Source: Dasypus novemcinctus (Eukaryota > Chordata > Mammalia > Cingulata > Dasypodidae). Taken from it: a stretch of 64,000 nucleotides of DNA. This document shows, piece by piece, positions 36,700-46,990 of this stretch. The notes under the pieces were generated by a model. The model ran no database searches and was not told the origin of the DNA. It saw nothing but the letters and a program-made list of their open reading frames with translations. The translations under genes and the position numbers were made by a program. The stretch's first letter is position 1; each line of letters opens with the position of its first letter. Location: assembly GCF_030445035.2 (NCBI RefSeq), contig NC_080704.1, forward strand, positions 23,230,499-23,294,498, written 5' to 3'.

Positions 36700-37049
36700 A
36701 TTGTAGCTTTTCTTTTATTTTGTAATACAAATATTGGAAACAAATGTATCATTTTTTTTCTTTCTTGTGTGGATCTACTTTGGTATTGTATCTAAGAAAT
36801 CTTTGCCTAACCCAAGGCTACGAAGATTTTATTCTGCACTTGCTTTGAGGACTTTTAGAGTTTTAGGTTTTACGTTTAGGTCTATGATCTATCTTGGGCT
36901 GATTTTTGTATATGGGGTATGTGTATGGATCAAAGTTCATTGTTTGTGCATGTGGATATCCAATTATTCCAGCACCATGTGTTGAAAAGACTATCCTTTG
37001 TCTGCTGCAAAACCTTTGTCAAAATCAGAAATATTTATTTCTGGACTTA
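36700..37049 (-). mobile_element. L1 ORF2 fragment, minus strand
   Basis: The complement shows ORF2 phrases: 'caacacatggtgctggaata', 'ggatatccacatgcacaaac', 'gatcatagacctaaacgtaa'. It is a short broken piece and ends at the edge of LTR copy 2. Confidence 0.75.
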
Positions 37050-37586
37050 TGCCTTTGTAATAAGTAATATCCAGTCATTTGTGTGAAGAAATTATATGGA
37101 CTTGTGTGATGCCTGCTAGATGGGCACTTCTTATAAAAACCCAGAGCAAGTATTACTTTGGCAAAACAGGCCGAGGCCGACTGACCCCAGTCACTCTGAC
37201 CCCTGGCTGCAATGCCTGTGCTGCATTATGAAGAAGCTTGCTGTCCCTCTCACTGCAGCCCTGTGCCTCCTGCCTCCTGCCATTGACTCTGAATCCTCCA
37301 TTGAATGCCACGTAGGGCCTGACTCCACAGACCTCTCATTGAGAGTACCTACCTGCATTATTTTGGCTCTGAGACCAATGGACTTTAGGGACTCTGGCAT
37401 CCTCCACCTTTAAATGTATTGTGTGTCTTTGACCTGGCCATTGTGCATTGGTCATTTTGGCAGCTTGAAGTTAATCAAGCAAATAAATTGCATTGAGCAT
37501 TCAAACTAGAGTCATGTGGGTTCTGCTTTCGAATGCTAAATTTACTGTGGATTTTGATCTGCTTTCAGTTCATTATAACAACTACA
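37050..37586 (+). repeat. LTR copy 2 (longer form)
   Basis: This is the longer of two related LTR-like sequences in the same orientation. It begins 'tgcctttgtaataagtaata' and ends '...cattataacaactaca'. Internal sequence includes 'ggcaaaacaggccgaggccg' and a C-rich central part. No TATA box or poly(A) signal stands out. Neither copy has a clear 5-bp TSD, so the ends are approximate. Confidence 0.65.
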
Positions 37587-38117
37587 TTTGGACATAACCA
37601 GGCAGATGTTATAGCAAAGAGGTCAAAGGAAGAAGTTGTAGATGCATACATGTATAAGGAGAAAGGAATGTTGAGCCAAATTGCCAATGGATGCAAAACT
37701 GCTCTTTCGGGAGGGGTGAGGGGTTTTCCCTTCACCGGACAAACTTATTTGCATGTCTATAGACAAGAATTAGTTTTCATTTCTATCAGTTATCTACAAC
37801 TTATGGAGTTGTAAAATAGCTCCCATAGAATCAGAATCATAACCCAGAAAAGAGTACTCTAGACCAGGTTGGCAGTGTCTGAGTATCACATTCATACCCC
37901 CTCCTGCCCCCGTTTTTGTAAGGCATGTGAGTCAAGAATGGATTTTACATTTTTTAATGGTTAAAAAAATCAAAAGGAGAGTAATATTTTGTGATACGTG
38001 AAAATAATATGGAATTCAAATTTCAATGTCCCTAAATAAAATTTTATTAGAACACAGCTTGTTTACATATTATGTCTTCTTCTTACAGCTGTAACTGAGG
38101 GTTAAGAGTTAACAAAT

Positions 38118-38224
38118 GTGCTCGCTTTAGCAGCACATATACTAACATTGGAACGATGCAGAGAAGATTAGTATGGCCCCTGCGCAAAGATGACATGCAA
38201 ATTCATGAAGCGTTTCAAAATTTT
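38118..38224 (+). pseudogene. Full-length U6 snRNA pseudogene fused to a SINE
   Basis: The 107-bp sequence matches U6 snRNA end to end, from 'gtgctcgctttagcagcac' through the ACAGAGA-region relic 'gatgcagagaagattagtat' to a terminal TTTT. It has few substitutions. No TATA box or proximal sequence element precedes it; the preceding 14 bp are a TSD copy. It was therefore inserted by retrotransposition and is not a functional U6 gene. It runs directly into a truncated DAS-SINE at 38225. Confidence 0.93.
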
Positions 38225-38437
38225 CGGCCCCACGCGAAAAAAGTGCAGCCTGCCCAGGAGTGGCGCCACACACATGGAGAGATGATGCAGTAAGATGAAG
38301 AAACAAAAAGAGACACAGATTCCCAGTGCCACTGACAAGAATCCAAGTGGACACAGAAGAACACACAGCGAATGGACACAGAGAACAGATGGGGGGAGGG
38401 AGAGGAGAGAAATAAATAAAAATGAATCTTTAAAAAA
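38225..38437 (+). mobile_element. 5'-truncated DAS-SINE, 3' half of a U6 chimera
   Basis: The DAS body starts inside the 'cacgcgaaa' region and continues through 'gtgcagcctgcccaggagtg', 'acacagattcccagtgccac' and the G-rich run to an AAATAAATAAAAATGAATCTTT tail. A perfect 14-bp TSD, aagagttaacaaat, at 38104-38117 and 38438-38451 encloses U6 plus SINE as one insertion. Confidence 0.93.
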
Positions 38438-38521
38438 AAGAGTTAACAAATAATTATGATTACTGAGTCATTATATGATGCCTTTATATGATAAAATAGC
38501 AAAAAAAAAATACCTGAAATG

Positions 38522-38616
38522 ACTGACGCTGGCTTGAGTGGTCCCAACTGTTTATGGTTACTCTAGACTTAACTTCACCCATAAACAAGGGTGAGACCAC
38601 TCTAGCTAGCGTCAGT
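38522..38616. other. 95-bp imperfect hairpin (MITE- or pre-miRNA-sized)
   Basis: The left arm 38522-38543 and the complement of the right arm 38595-38616 agree at 20 of 22 positions. A further pairing block follows (38549-38557 with about 38578-38586). The loop region holds 'ttactctagacttaactt'. It could be a short palindromic DNA element or a hairpin transcript. The sequence alone cannot tell. Confidence 0.7.
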
Positions 38617-39194
38617 ATTTTATAATATAATTGTTTGTTAGTTTTTAACCCTTGGTTACAGTTGCATTGTTCTACTACCTCTTGTACACACACATACACA
38701 CACACACCTTCAATTGTTCATGTGTTTTTCTGATCATGATCTTATTTCAGCTTGGAGGCATGCTTGAAAAAAAAGTGAAGCTTGTGTCTTTTTATTTTTC
38801 TGCAGGATTGAAAATTTTCTATAATTTTTTTTTAATGCTTTACAATTTCCTGATGGTGCCTCAGGTTCAGGCTGCAGGGGATGCTTTATATTGTTAACAT
38901 TCTTACCTGCCAAGATCTTAAATCCTTTTAAACCTTTTAAAGCAGGTCTTTACCTTCTGAGCTGGATCTGAGTCTGTAATAACTGATATAACTGATATGG
39001 CTGATCAGATTTCTACAAGACGACTCCCAAATACATTTTCCTCTTTCCAGTGGGCTCTTCTGGGCAGGGGCAATTGGTAAATTCTCTAGTTGTACTCTTT
39101 GGTTTCAGATTGGCTTGAGCCATTTTGGAGCCAGGTACACTCTTACACTAGAAAGCCCTCTGGGTATGTCTTAGTGATTCACAACAATTGCTAT

Positions 39195-39281
39195 GGTGAC
39201 TAGTCATCCTGTTTTGCCAGCAACAGAGGTTTCTTGGGATGGGGGACTTCAAGTGCCCAAACTGGGACAACTGGTTGCCCT
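39195..39281 (+). repeat. Small palindromic DNA-transposon-like repeat
   Basis: It opens 'ggtgactagtcatcctgttt' and ends 'actgggacaactggttgccc', which are roughly inverted. The internal 'gacttcaagtgc' is the complement of 'gcactgaaagtt' in the copy at 44618. Confidence 0.6.
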
Positions 39282-39494
39282 ACTCCCTTTTATCATACAA
39301 TCATCTTGATAGGTGGAAAGACATACAAGATTAAGTTTATTTGAGAAAAGACAAAACCAAGGCTCAACTAGGGTAAATAACTTACTCAAAGTTACAGAGC
39401 ATTTTGGGTAGAGCCAGTAATTCAAGGAATATGTCTTGGGAGAGAGATTTTTGACTCTTTTTAATGAAGAGGAGGCATAAAGAGATAATGCACA

Positions 39495-40356
39495 TCAATG
39501 AAACAGTTTCCTGATGTGGAGACAGTGGCCATAGCAGTTGCTGAGGGCAGGGAGAGGGAAGAAGAGGTGTGATACGGGAGCATTTTCAGGACTTGGAGTT
39601 GTCCTGAATGATATTGCAGGGACAGGTACAGGACATCATATATCTTGCCATAACCCACTGAATGGACTGGGGGAGAGTGTAAACTACAATATAAACTGTA
39701 ATCCATGCAGTGCAGCAGTGCTCCAAAATGTATTCACCAAATGCAATGAATGTACCACAATGATGAAGGAGTTTGTTGATGTGGGAGGAGTAGGGGTGGG
39801 TGGGGGTATATGGGATCCTCTTATATATATATATATTTTTTAACATTTAAAAAAAAAGATTTATTTATTTCTCTCCCCTTCCCCCACCCCACCCCAGTTG
39901 TCTGTTCTCTGCGTCTATTTGCTGCGTGTTCTTCTTTGTCCGCTTCTGTTGTTGTCAGCGGCATGGGAATCTGTGTTTCTTTTTGTTGTGTCATCTTGTT
40001 GTGTCAGCTCTCCGTGTGGGTGGCACCATTCCTGGGCAGGCTGCACTTTCTTTCATGCTGGGCGGCTCTCCTTACGGGGCGCATTCCTTGCGCGTGGGGC
40101 TCCCCTGTGCGGGGACACCCCTACGTGGCACGGCACTCCTTGCACGCATCAGCGCTGTGCATGAGCCAGCTCCACATGGGTCAAGGAGGCCCCGGGGCTT
40201 GAACCGCGGACCTCCCATGTGGTAGGCGGACGCCCTAACCACTGGGCCAAGCCCACCGCCCTCTTACATTTTTAAGGTAACATTTTGTATGATCTATGTA
40301 TCTTTAAAAAAATAAAAATCAATCTACTGAAAAAACAATTAAAAAAAACAATAAAA
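39495..40356 (+). mobile_element. Xenarthran-type L1 3' end carrying a SINE
   Basis: It is bounded by a 16-bp TSD with one mismatch, aaagagataatgcaca (39479-39494) and aaagagagaatgcaca (40357-40372). The body matches the copies at 18440 and 26030. The 3' end 'taacattttgtatgatctat' and A-rich tail resume after the SINE at about 40263. Non-coding. Confidence 0.85.
39845..40262 (-). mobile_element. DAS-type tRNA-SINE (minus strand), nested in L1
   Basis: A nearly complete minus copy, from the tail complement 'agatttatttatttctctcc' to the head complement 'ccactgggccaagcccaccg'. The target copies 'ctcttata' before and 'ctcttaca' after are diverged and the first is mixed with a TA run. Both strands carry SINE-derived open frames. 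Confidence 0.92.
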
Positions 40357-40529
40357 AAAGAGAGAATGCACAGGGACACAGTTTCATGTTACACCAATGT
40401 GGCTGCTGAAGGAAAATCATGTTAATTTTTAGCTTTGTGAATTTAATTAACACACATATGACACCAATATTTTTTGCCTACATGAGAGCAATATCTTGAA
40501 AATCAGCTTAGCTCCTTATCCTACAAATT

Positions 40530-40696
40530 CTAAGACCGCAGCTTTCAAATTTGCCTGCCCATCGGAAACACCGGGGGAGCTTTGAAAACACATGGAGACC
40601 AATATCCCACCTCTGAAGACTGGTTTAATTAGGCTGGGGTGGGGCAGGGATTTCCTCAAGGTTGAAAACCTCCCCAGGTTTGATAATCACTCTTGT
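40530..40696 (+). repeat. MER5-like DNA element
   Basis: Shows 'cagctttcaaatttgcctgc', 'gggggagctttgaaaacac', 'aggctggggtggggcaggg' and the terminal 'tttgataatcactc'. A hAT-type non-autonomous element, old. Confidence 0.65.
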
Positions 40697-40828
40697 AAAT
40701 CAGTGTTTCCTAAACTTTCATGTGCATCTGAATCACCTGGAGATTTTGTTAAAATGAAAATTCTTTTTGGTCAGGTCTGGGATGGAACTAGAGATTCTGC
40801 ATTGCTAACAAGCTCCCTGTAGATGCCA
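40697..40828 (+). repeat. MER5-like DNA element, second in tandem
   Basis: Directly follows the previous one in the same orientation: 'cagtgtttcctaaactttca', 'tgaatcacctggagattttg', 'attctgcattgctaacaagc'. The 3' end is lost. Confidence 0.75.
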
Positions 40829-41003
40829 ATGTTAATATAAAATGTTTGCTTTAGTGTTGTTGCTATAAAAAATAGTCTGGATTCATAGTAATTGCTGAGT
40901 TCCTAGGTGGGTGGAGGGCCTAATCAGAAATATTATTTTCCCAGATATATTTAGATTGGTGGGTTCAAACATCCTCCTTTTGTGACTCTGAAACTGGATT
41001 TTT

Positions 41004-41531
41004 TTTTTTCAAATAAGATTTTATTGAAGTACATCATTCATACATGAACATACATAAACAATAACTATATAGTAAAATTTGTCAATTTATGACATAAACA
41101 TGCATATCATCATACAAGGCTCCCTTACATCTCTCCCCCATCAACACCTTGCATTATTGTGAAACATTAGTTACAAACTATGAAGGAGGGTTGTCAAATT
41201 ATTACCACTCACTATAGCCCATGTCTTACATTTGGTGTATTTCCCCCCCAATCCATGCAGTTTTCAACACCCTATGTTAGTATCATATATTTGTTATCAT
41301 TCAGGAGATAACATCGTCATATTTGTCCTGTTAACCACAGTCCATCATCCACCACTAGAGTCCTGTGTTATATAGTCCCATGCTTTGCACAATTTTTTAA
41401 CAGATATTTTTGTATGTGCATTGTTCACTCTTTGGAGTAATGAAGACATTCTAAAATGGACTCAGGTGATGGCAGCACAACTCAGTGATGAATATGAGAG
41501 CCACTGAGTGCACACTTAGAATTGTTCATAC
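41004..41531 (-). mobile_element. L1 3' end with a 5' inversion
   Basis: Poly(T) at 41001-41010 marks the 3' end on the minus strand. Positions 41010 to about 41420 are the complement of the L1 3' UTR ('gcatgggactatataac', 'gatggactgtggttaacagg'). From about 41428 to 41531 the orientation flips to plus ('tttggagtaatgaagacatt', 'gagagccactgagtgcacac'). In the plus copy at 5555-5700 these two blocks are adjacent in one orientation. The TSD gaaactggattttt (14 bp, perfect) lies at 40990-41003 and 41532-41545. Confidence 0.85.
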
Positions 41532-41876
41532 GAAACTGGATTTTTAAAGCATTCTGCTTAAGTTAGCACTGGAAGTTTCGATACGGTGCCTGTTGTTCCT
41601 TAGATTGTTGTGTGAATGGAGTCGATTCTGCTTTTGCCACTTTTGGAATCCACGAGGAATTGAACCAATTGGCTGGGATGCAGGGCACCTGGCTCCTGTG
41701 TAATGCATTGTCTCAGGGTTGGCCCTTTTCCACAGATACCATGAGACAGTGGAGATCCTGGAATGAAGCTGGTTAACTCTCTTGAAAATGGCACCTGGGG
41801 CATAAGAATTGGGGTGGGGCAGGTTAGTTTAGGGAAAGGGAAGATGAGTCTGAGACCTGGCAGAAAAATATGGCCG

Positions 41877-42305
41877 TGAAACACGTGGCCATGGACCCCG
41901 CCTGGAAACCCCCTGAGGGAAAGACTGCCATCAAGGAAGCTGCTGGAAGGACCTCATGAGAACTCCATTTGGAATGGGATCTCATTCAGGGTCAAGGGTA
42001 AGCCCGGATATCCTCAAGGGGCTTCACCATTGTGACCCCTGGGGAAATGACGGGTGGGGGGTAGCCAATCGGAACAGCAAACAGCTGGGGCCCTCCCCAA
42101 AACACTCGCAAGGGGAGGAATAATTAATAGCTTAATAAAGGTAACCACATAAGCCAGATCTTTCTCTTTGCCTGGAGGAGCCCGCACCTACATCTGGGGA
42201 AGCGTAATAAAAACCTGTTATTTTCTCCTGTTTCTGTTCTCCCATTTTCTCAACAAACTCCTGGCCTAACGAAACCAGCATGTTCTTAAATTCCTTTATG
42301 TAACA
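41877..42305 (+). repeat. Probable solo LTR, ERV1/gammaretrovirus-like
   Basis: Promoter signals stand in LTR order: CCAAT at 42065-42069, a TATA-like ttaataaag at 42132-42140 and AATAAA at 42206-42211, followed by a T/C-rich end and 'tgtaaca'. The start TG (tgaaacacgtgg) is inferred. No internal viral genes are seen nearby. A chance arrangement remains possible. Confidence 0.5.
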
Positions 42306-42309
42306 TAGG

Positions 42310-43745
42310 CAAGAACCTAGAGGAATCCATCATCCCCCGACTTCCGCCTGCTTCCAGGGTACTGGACACAGAGGGAGGCTTCTCCTGAAGACAAAATTGA
42401 TTGGCATTCTCCTTTCTACACAGAAGTCTCTTTCTAGGTTTGATGTCCTGGTTCCACCAAGTCTTTGGCTGCCACTTACTCCTTTATAGGGTCTTATTGA
42501 ATAAAGCCATGGGGGGGGGGGAAGGGGTGTGTGTTGTGATTCAGAATAGGTCCTTTCCTTTTCTCCCCTCACCAGAGCATTTGGGTGAGTGCAGGTCTAA
42601 GGAGAGAAGGAAGGAGTGGGATGGCACTGTAATAGAGATGCAGCTCAGACATTCGTGTGTCTATCAACTCTGGTGGCTCAGAATAAAACAAAGAAATCAA
42701 ACTAAAGAAGGTTGAAGAGTTATTAAGCTCACTAAAATTCATTACAATTTTCTGTTTAGGCTCTTTTTAGTGTCTTTTGGAGTATTCCGTGCGTTAGACT
42801 TGGAAGCATTTTCTAATTTGCCCGCTGATATACATCATTTCTAACTTGGATTAATTTCAGTCTCCAAGGTGCTATTCCTCTGGGTCATTGCCACCTCCCC
42901 ACGGACATAGTCCTTGCTTTCTATGTGGGACAGGGCCTAGTTTGCTCAAATCTTATTAAAAATAACCCTGCTCACGGGTAATTTTGATACCAGTTTCAGT
43001 TCCTGAACTCTACCAGCCACTTCCAGGAAGCAGAAACACCAGCAACAACTCTCCAGGGTCTATTTTCCCCTGGAGTGAGTCACAGCCAGATGTATAGCTC
43101 CAGCTGAAACTTGATAACACCAGAATGTTCTTATGGATAGGTGGAGTAGGTGATTGCTTCTGCGGTGTCAGAGAAAAATTGCATTGGACAAGGTGAAACT
43201 GGCAAGGATGACTTTATTTGTAGCTACCATGGTGGGGGAGAGGGAGCAAAACTCAACTCAGTTGAAATGAAGGACAAGAAGCTTTTCAAAAGCTCTGGGG
43301 GTGGGTTGGTGGACAGGAGGGGTTGGGTTTGATCATTAGCAGGGGTGAGTGATTTATTGAGGTTGCAAGCGGGAGCACTTGGTTTAGAATGTTTTCCTTT
43401 GGGGTAACTAGACCCCCTGGAATCTGTAGGGCTGGGAGGGAGGAAGAAGGAGAAGAGCAGCTACCTAATTAGAAGCTTCTTAGGTGCCTCGATAGAGTAA
43501 GGGCAGGATGCAGAAGGAGGTCAGGGGCTTGGAATCATGGAGAAGCCTAAATTTAGTCAAGCTAAAGGGAAATCAGGGTAGTCTTGGTCAGCGGACATGA
43601 CTCAGAGGACCAGAGAAACCCCTGTTCCTCTTCCTTTACCAAAATGTTTTCCTAATTTCTGTCAGATGCCTAAAATTCTTGCAAGGGAATTCTTTTGTTT
43701 AAGATTCTAGTTCTTGTTCAATGCTCTGGGAGGAGGGGATAACAC
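42310..43745. other. Stretch without a recognisable gene or repeat
   Basis: No gene or named repeat. There is an uninterrupted run of eleven G near 42510, and the frames at 42330-42715 are open by chance. Confidence 0.4.
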
Positions 43746-43750
43746 AAATC

Positions 43751-43905
43751 AGAGCATCTTAAACTTTTGTGCATACGAATCACCTGTGGACCATGTTAAA
43801 CTGTAGATTCAGTTTCAGTAGGTCTGGGTGGGGCTTATGATCCCACAATTCTAAAAGCTTCCAGATGGTTTTGAAGTTGCTAGTGGGTGGACCACACTTT
43901 GAGTA
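43751..43905 (+). repeat. MER5A-like element 1 of 3
   Basis: Shows 'ttaaacttttgtgcatacga', 'gaatcacctgtggaccatgt', 'ttcagtaggtctgggtggg' and the end 'accacactttgagtag'. Confidence 0.8.
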
Positions 43906-43920
43906 GAAAGGCTAGATCTA

Positions 43921-44100
43921 TGGTTCTCAACTTTGCTGCACATTAGACTCTTCTGGGGAAATTTTAACAATCCAGAAGCCCAGACTGTGCCCCAGACCAA
44001 TTAAATAAGCCTCTCGGGGGGTAGGACCAAGACATAAGTAGTTTTTATAGTTTCCCAGGTGATTCCATTGTGAAGCCAAATTTGAGAACAAGCGCTCCAA
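43921..44100 (+). repeat. MER5-like element 2 of 3
   Basis: Starts 'tggttctcaactttgctgc' and ends 'caggtgattccattgtgaag' then 'aaatttgagaac', in the same orientation as its neighbours. Confidence 0.8.
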
Positions 44101-44101
44101 A

Positions 44102-44283
44102 CCAGTGGTTCCTGACTTGAGCTGCTGATTAGAATCATCAAGGGAGCTTTTTAAAAATACCAATGCCTGGCTCTCTACCCTAGATAAATCAGATCAGAAT
44201 CTCAGTGGGTAGGGTTTAGGCATTAGTACTTTTGAAAAGCAGCCTAAATATTTCTAATGTGTAGCTAGGTTTGAGAACCACTG
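44102..44283 (+). repeat. MER5-like element 3 of 3
   Basis: Starts 'ccagtggttcctgacttgag' and ends with the complementary terminus 'ggtttgagaaccactg'. It is the most complete of the three and both terminal inverted repeats are visible. Confidence 0.85.
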
Positions 44284-44617
44284 TCTGTTAATCAGTTTTT
44301 ATAATTTTATATGGACGAACTCTCCTCTTGGCAAGATTTGATGGGAGGAGTGGGAGGCACAAGAATTGTAAGGGTCAGGGAACTGGGGCCACACAGGAGG
44401 GCAGGGATGGGAAGAAAGCTGTAAAATGGGAAAGTAGGAAAGCTGAAATCTGTGTCTGCTGCATAACTTTGCCCAGGGCTGCCCTGGAGAGTATTGGTGT
44501 AGTATTTGGAAGGATCAGATCATGGTACTCTCTTGTTGACTAGTAGTAGACAGGGTACCATATGAAAGCTGAGCCTACAAACTCTTTTTAATTGTCTTCC
44601 AAGTTAGATGCTTCAGC

Positions 44618-44729
44618 AAGGGTGACCAATGGTCCTGTTTGCCCTGGACTGTCCTAGTTGCAGCACTGAAAGTTCCACGTCCTGGGAAACTCCTGAGTCC
44701 TTGGACAAACTGGTACAGTTGGCATACCT
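44618..44729 (-). repeat. Small palindromic DNA-transposon-like repeat
   Basis: 'agggtgaccaatggtcctgt' begins it and 'gacaaactggtacagttggc' closes it. It is the same family as 39195-39281 in the opposite orientation. Confidence 0.6.
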
Positions 44730-45454
44730 AGCTGTACCTCCCTTCTGAAGCAGTGACCCAGAGTTTGGCAGGTGGCCACCAGAGGTGACTTTTGCTTCTG
44801 GTTGGTCAGTCAGAAGAAAATCAGCCTCCTTGAGATGTAAGTGTATTTCATTCATTATTGGTGATGAAGGCTAGGCATTGTGAAGATGGTGGGGAAATTG
44901 GAGAAAACTGATCCTGGATACGTGGCTGAAGGACAATTTAAATGGTTTATCTTATTTATTTTCTTTTATTTTTTAAGACTTGTGATGCCAAGGTACACAC
45001 ACAGGTATACATATATATACACACAGATACATGCATACATTCATATATATAATTCATCCTTCGTTTGACATAGTATTGACTTAGGTAGCATGAATGCAAA
45101 ATAGATTTTGAGGAGAAGAGAGAAAACCATGGCCTGTGCCCATGAGCTCTGGTTTGACAGATGGATGTAACCTACTCAGAGAGTATTTTCAAAGCACGTG
45201 AATGCAGATTAATGCCGTGCTAAATGAATATGCAAATGCTAACAGGACACTGAGTCACAGAGTAAAATGCCATATCAGAGGAGGATGGGTTAATTAGGAA
45301 TGACCTTTTTGAAGATGTGAATGTCACTTTATGAAATGAGGATAATGTCACCTTTCTAAGAGACAAAAGAAGGCCAAAAACCCACAAAAAAGAAAAAGTA
45401 AAAAAAAAACTCAAAGTGCTCATTAAGGGAAGAAGGTAAAAACTGAATTATGCA

Positions 45455-45918
45455 GGAAGAGGATTTGGCTCAACTGATAGAGCATCCACCTACCATATGG
45501 GAGGTGCAGGGTTCAAACCCCGGGCCTCCTGACCCATGTGGTGAGCTGGCCCATGCACAGTGCTGATGCGCGCAAGGAGTGCCCTGCCACGCAGGGGTGT
45601 CCCCCATGTAGGGGAGCCCCATGTGCAAGGAGTGCGCCCCTCAAGGAGAGCCGCCCTGTATGAAAAAAAAAAAGCGCTGCCTGCCCAGGAGTGGCACCAC
45701 ACACACGGAGAGCTGATGCAGCAAGACGACACAACAGCAACAACAACAACAAAAAGAGACACAGATTCCCAGTGCTGCTGACAAGAATGTAAACAGACAC
45801 AGAAGAACACACAGCAAATGGACACACAGAGCAGACAATGGGAGGTGGGGGATGTAAGGGGAGAGAAATAAATAAATAAGTAAATCTTAAAAAACAAACA
45901 AAAAACAAACAAAAACCC
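45455..45918 (+). mobile_element. Full-length DAS-type tRNA-SINE
   Basis: A complete copy of about 460 bp with a perfect 12-bp TSD, ctgaattatgca, at 45443-45454 and 45919-45930. The B box ggttcaaaccc is at 45510-45520. The body has paired 'caaggagtgc' blocks. Expanded (CAA)n and poly(A) stretches lie inside at about 45730 and 45663, and the tail is AAATAAATAAATAAG plus CAAACAAAAA. Confidence 0.95.
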
Positions 45919-46067
45919 CTGAATTATGCAATCGCCTACATTCTGGTTTTCAGATTTAGGATATGATCTTTAAGGTAATCCACTTATAGCACAATTGAAA
46001 CCTGTTTCTGAAGTGACTTCAATTTCTATTATCAGGCAGCTGGTGGCTGGTTTCCTGACTTAAAAGC

Positions 46068-46757
46068 TGTGGCAGTTTGATATAGTTTAGGAATTTCAAA
46101 GATAGATATTGGATTATGTTTTTAAACTGGTCTGTTACTCTGGGCATATTAGATTGTATAGGATTCAGAGGTTTCACTTTTACTTGATTAAATAATGATT
46201 AAGGGCTTGATTGGGCCACATAAGTAGAATGTTGCATCCCTGCCCACCAAGGGGGCAGGGACTCACAGAGAAAATGACATGGCAGAGGAGAAAGTTGTAG
46301 TTTTGATCCTGGAGCCCTGGCAAGTAAGCACACAGAGAAGCAGATAAGTGAGGAAAGACAGAAGGCTCTATTAGACATGGCAGAGGCCCCTGGAAGAGAG
46401 GTGAACCATTCACCTGATAGTTGATAGCTGGCCTTGTGGAGAGAGCAGAGCAGCTGAGCCCAGAGAGAAACAAGCCCTGGGAGACAGACAAGACTTGTCC
46501 AAGCCTATGGCTGAGATTGGAAGAAGCTGGAACCATGGAGCCTTGGAAGGAGGAGGAAAACTGAACCCTTGCAGACATGGCCCACCATCTTGCATCAACA
46601 TGTGGCAACAGACTCTGGGTGAGAAAGTACCTCTTAGGGTAGAGTTGGACTTTTTAGTGCCTTGTGACTGTAAGCTTCTACCCCAAATAAATACCCTTTA
46701 TAAAAACCAACCAATTTCTGGTATTTTGCATCAGCACCCCTTTGGCTGGCTATTACA
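46068..46757 (+). repeat. MaLR-like LTR copy A
   Basis: It begins 'tgtggcagtttgatatag', holds AAATAAATACCCTTTATAAA near the 3' end, then 'ccaatttctggtattttgca' and the end 'tggctattaca'. It is co-linear with copy B at 48333. No internal coding part or TSD was found, so it is probably a solo LTR. Confidence 0.75.
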
Positions 46758-46807
46758 GAAGTCTACAGGAATTCCTTACTTGAACAGGAACTTTGGGCTA
46801 GACTCTA

Positions 46808-46990
46808 ATACCGTGGCTTTCAAACTTGAGCATGTGTCAGAATCACCTGGAAGACTTGTTTAAAACACAGATTGCTGGGCTCCACTCCCAGAGTTTCTGA
46901 TTCTGTAGGTTTGCAGTGCAGACTGAGAATCTACACTTCTAGCAGGTTCTCAGATGATGCTAATGCTGTTGGTCCAGAGACTGCCCTTTG
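46808..46990 (+). repeat. MER5A-like DNA element
   Basis: Shows 'ccgtggctttcaaacttgag', 'cagaatcacctggaagactt', 'attgctgggctccactccca', 'gttctcagatgatgctaatg' and 'ggtccagagactgccctttg'. Confidence 0.9.

Noticed and set aside
38118..38224. Functional U6 snRNA gene
   Set aside because: The sequence is good, but no TATA box or proximal sequence element lies upstream and the TSD starts at position -14, so it is a retrocopy.
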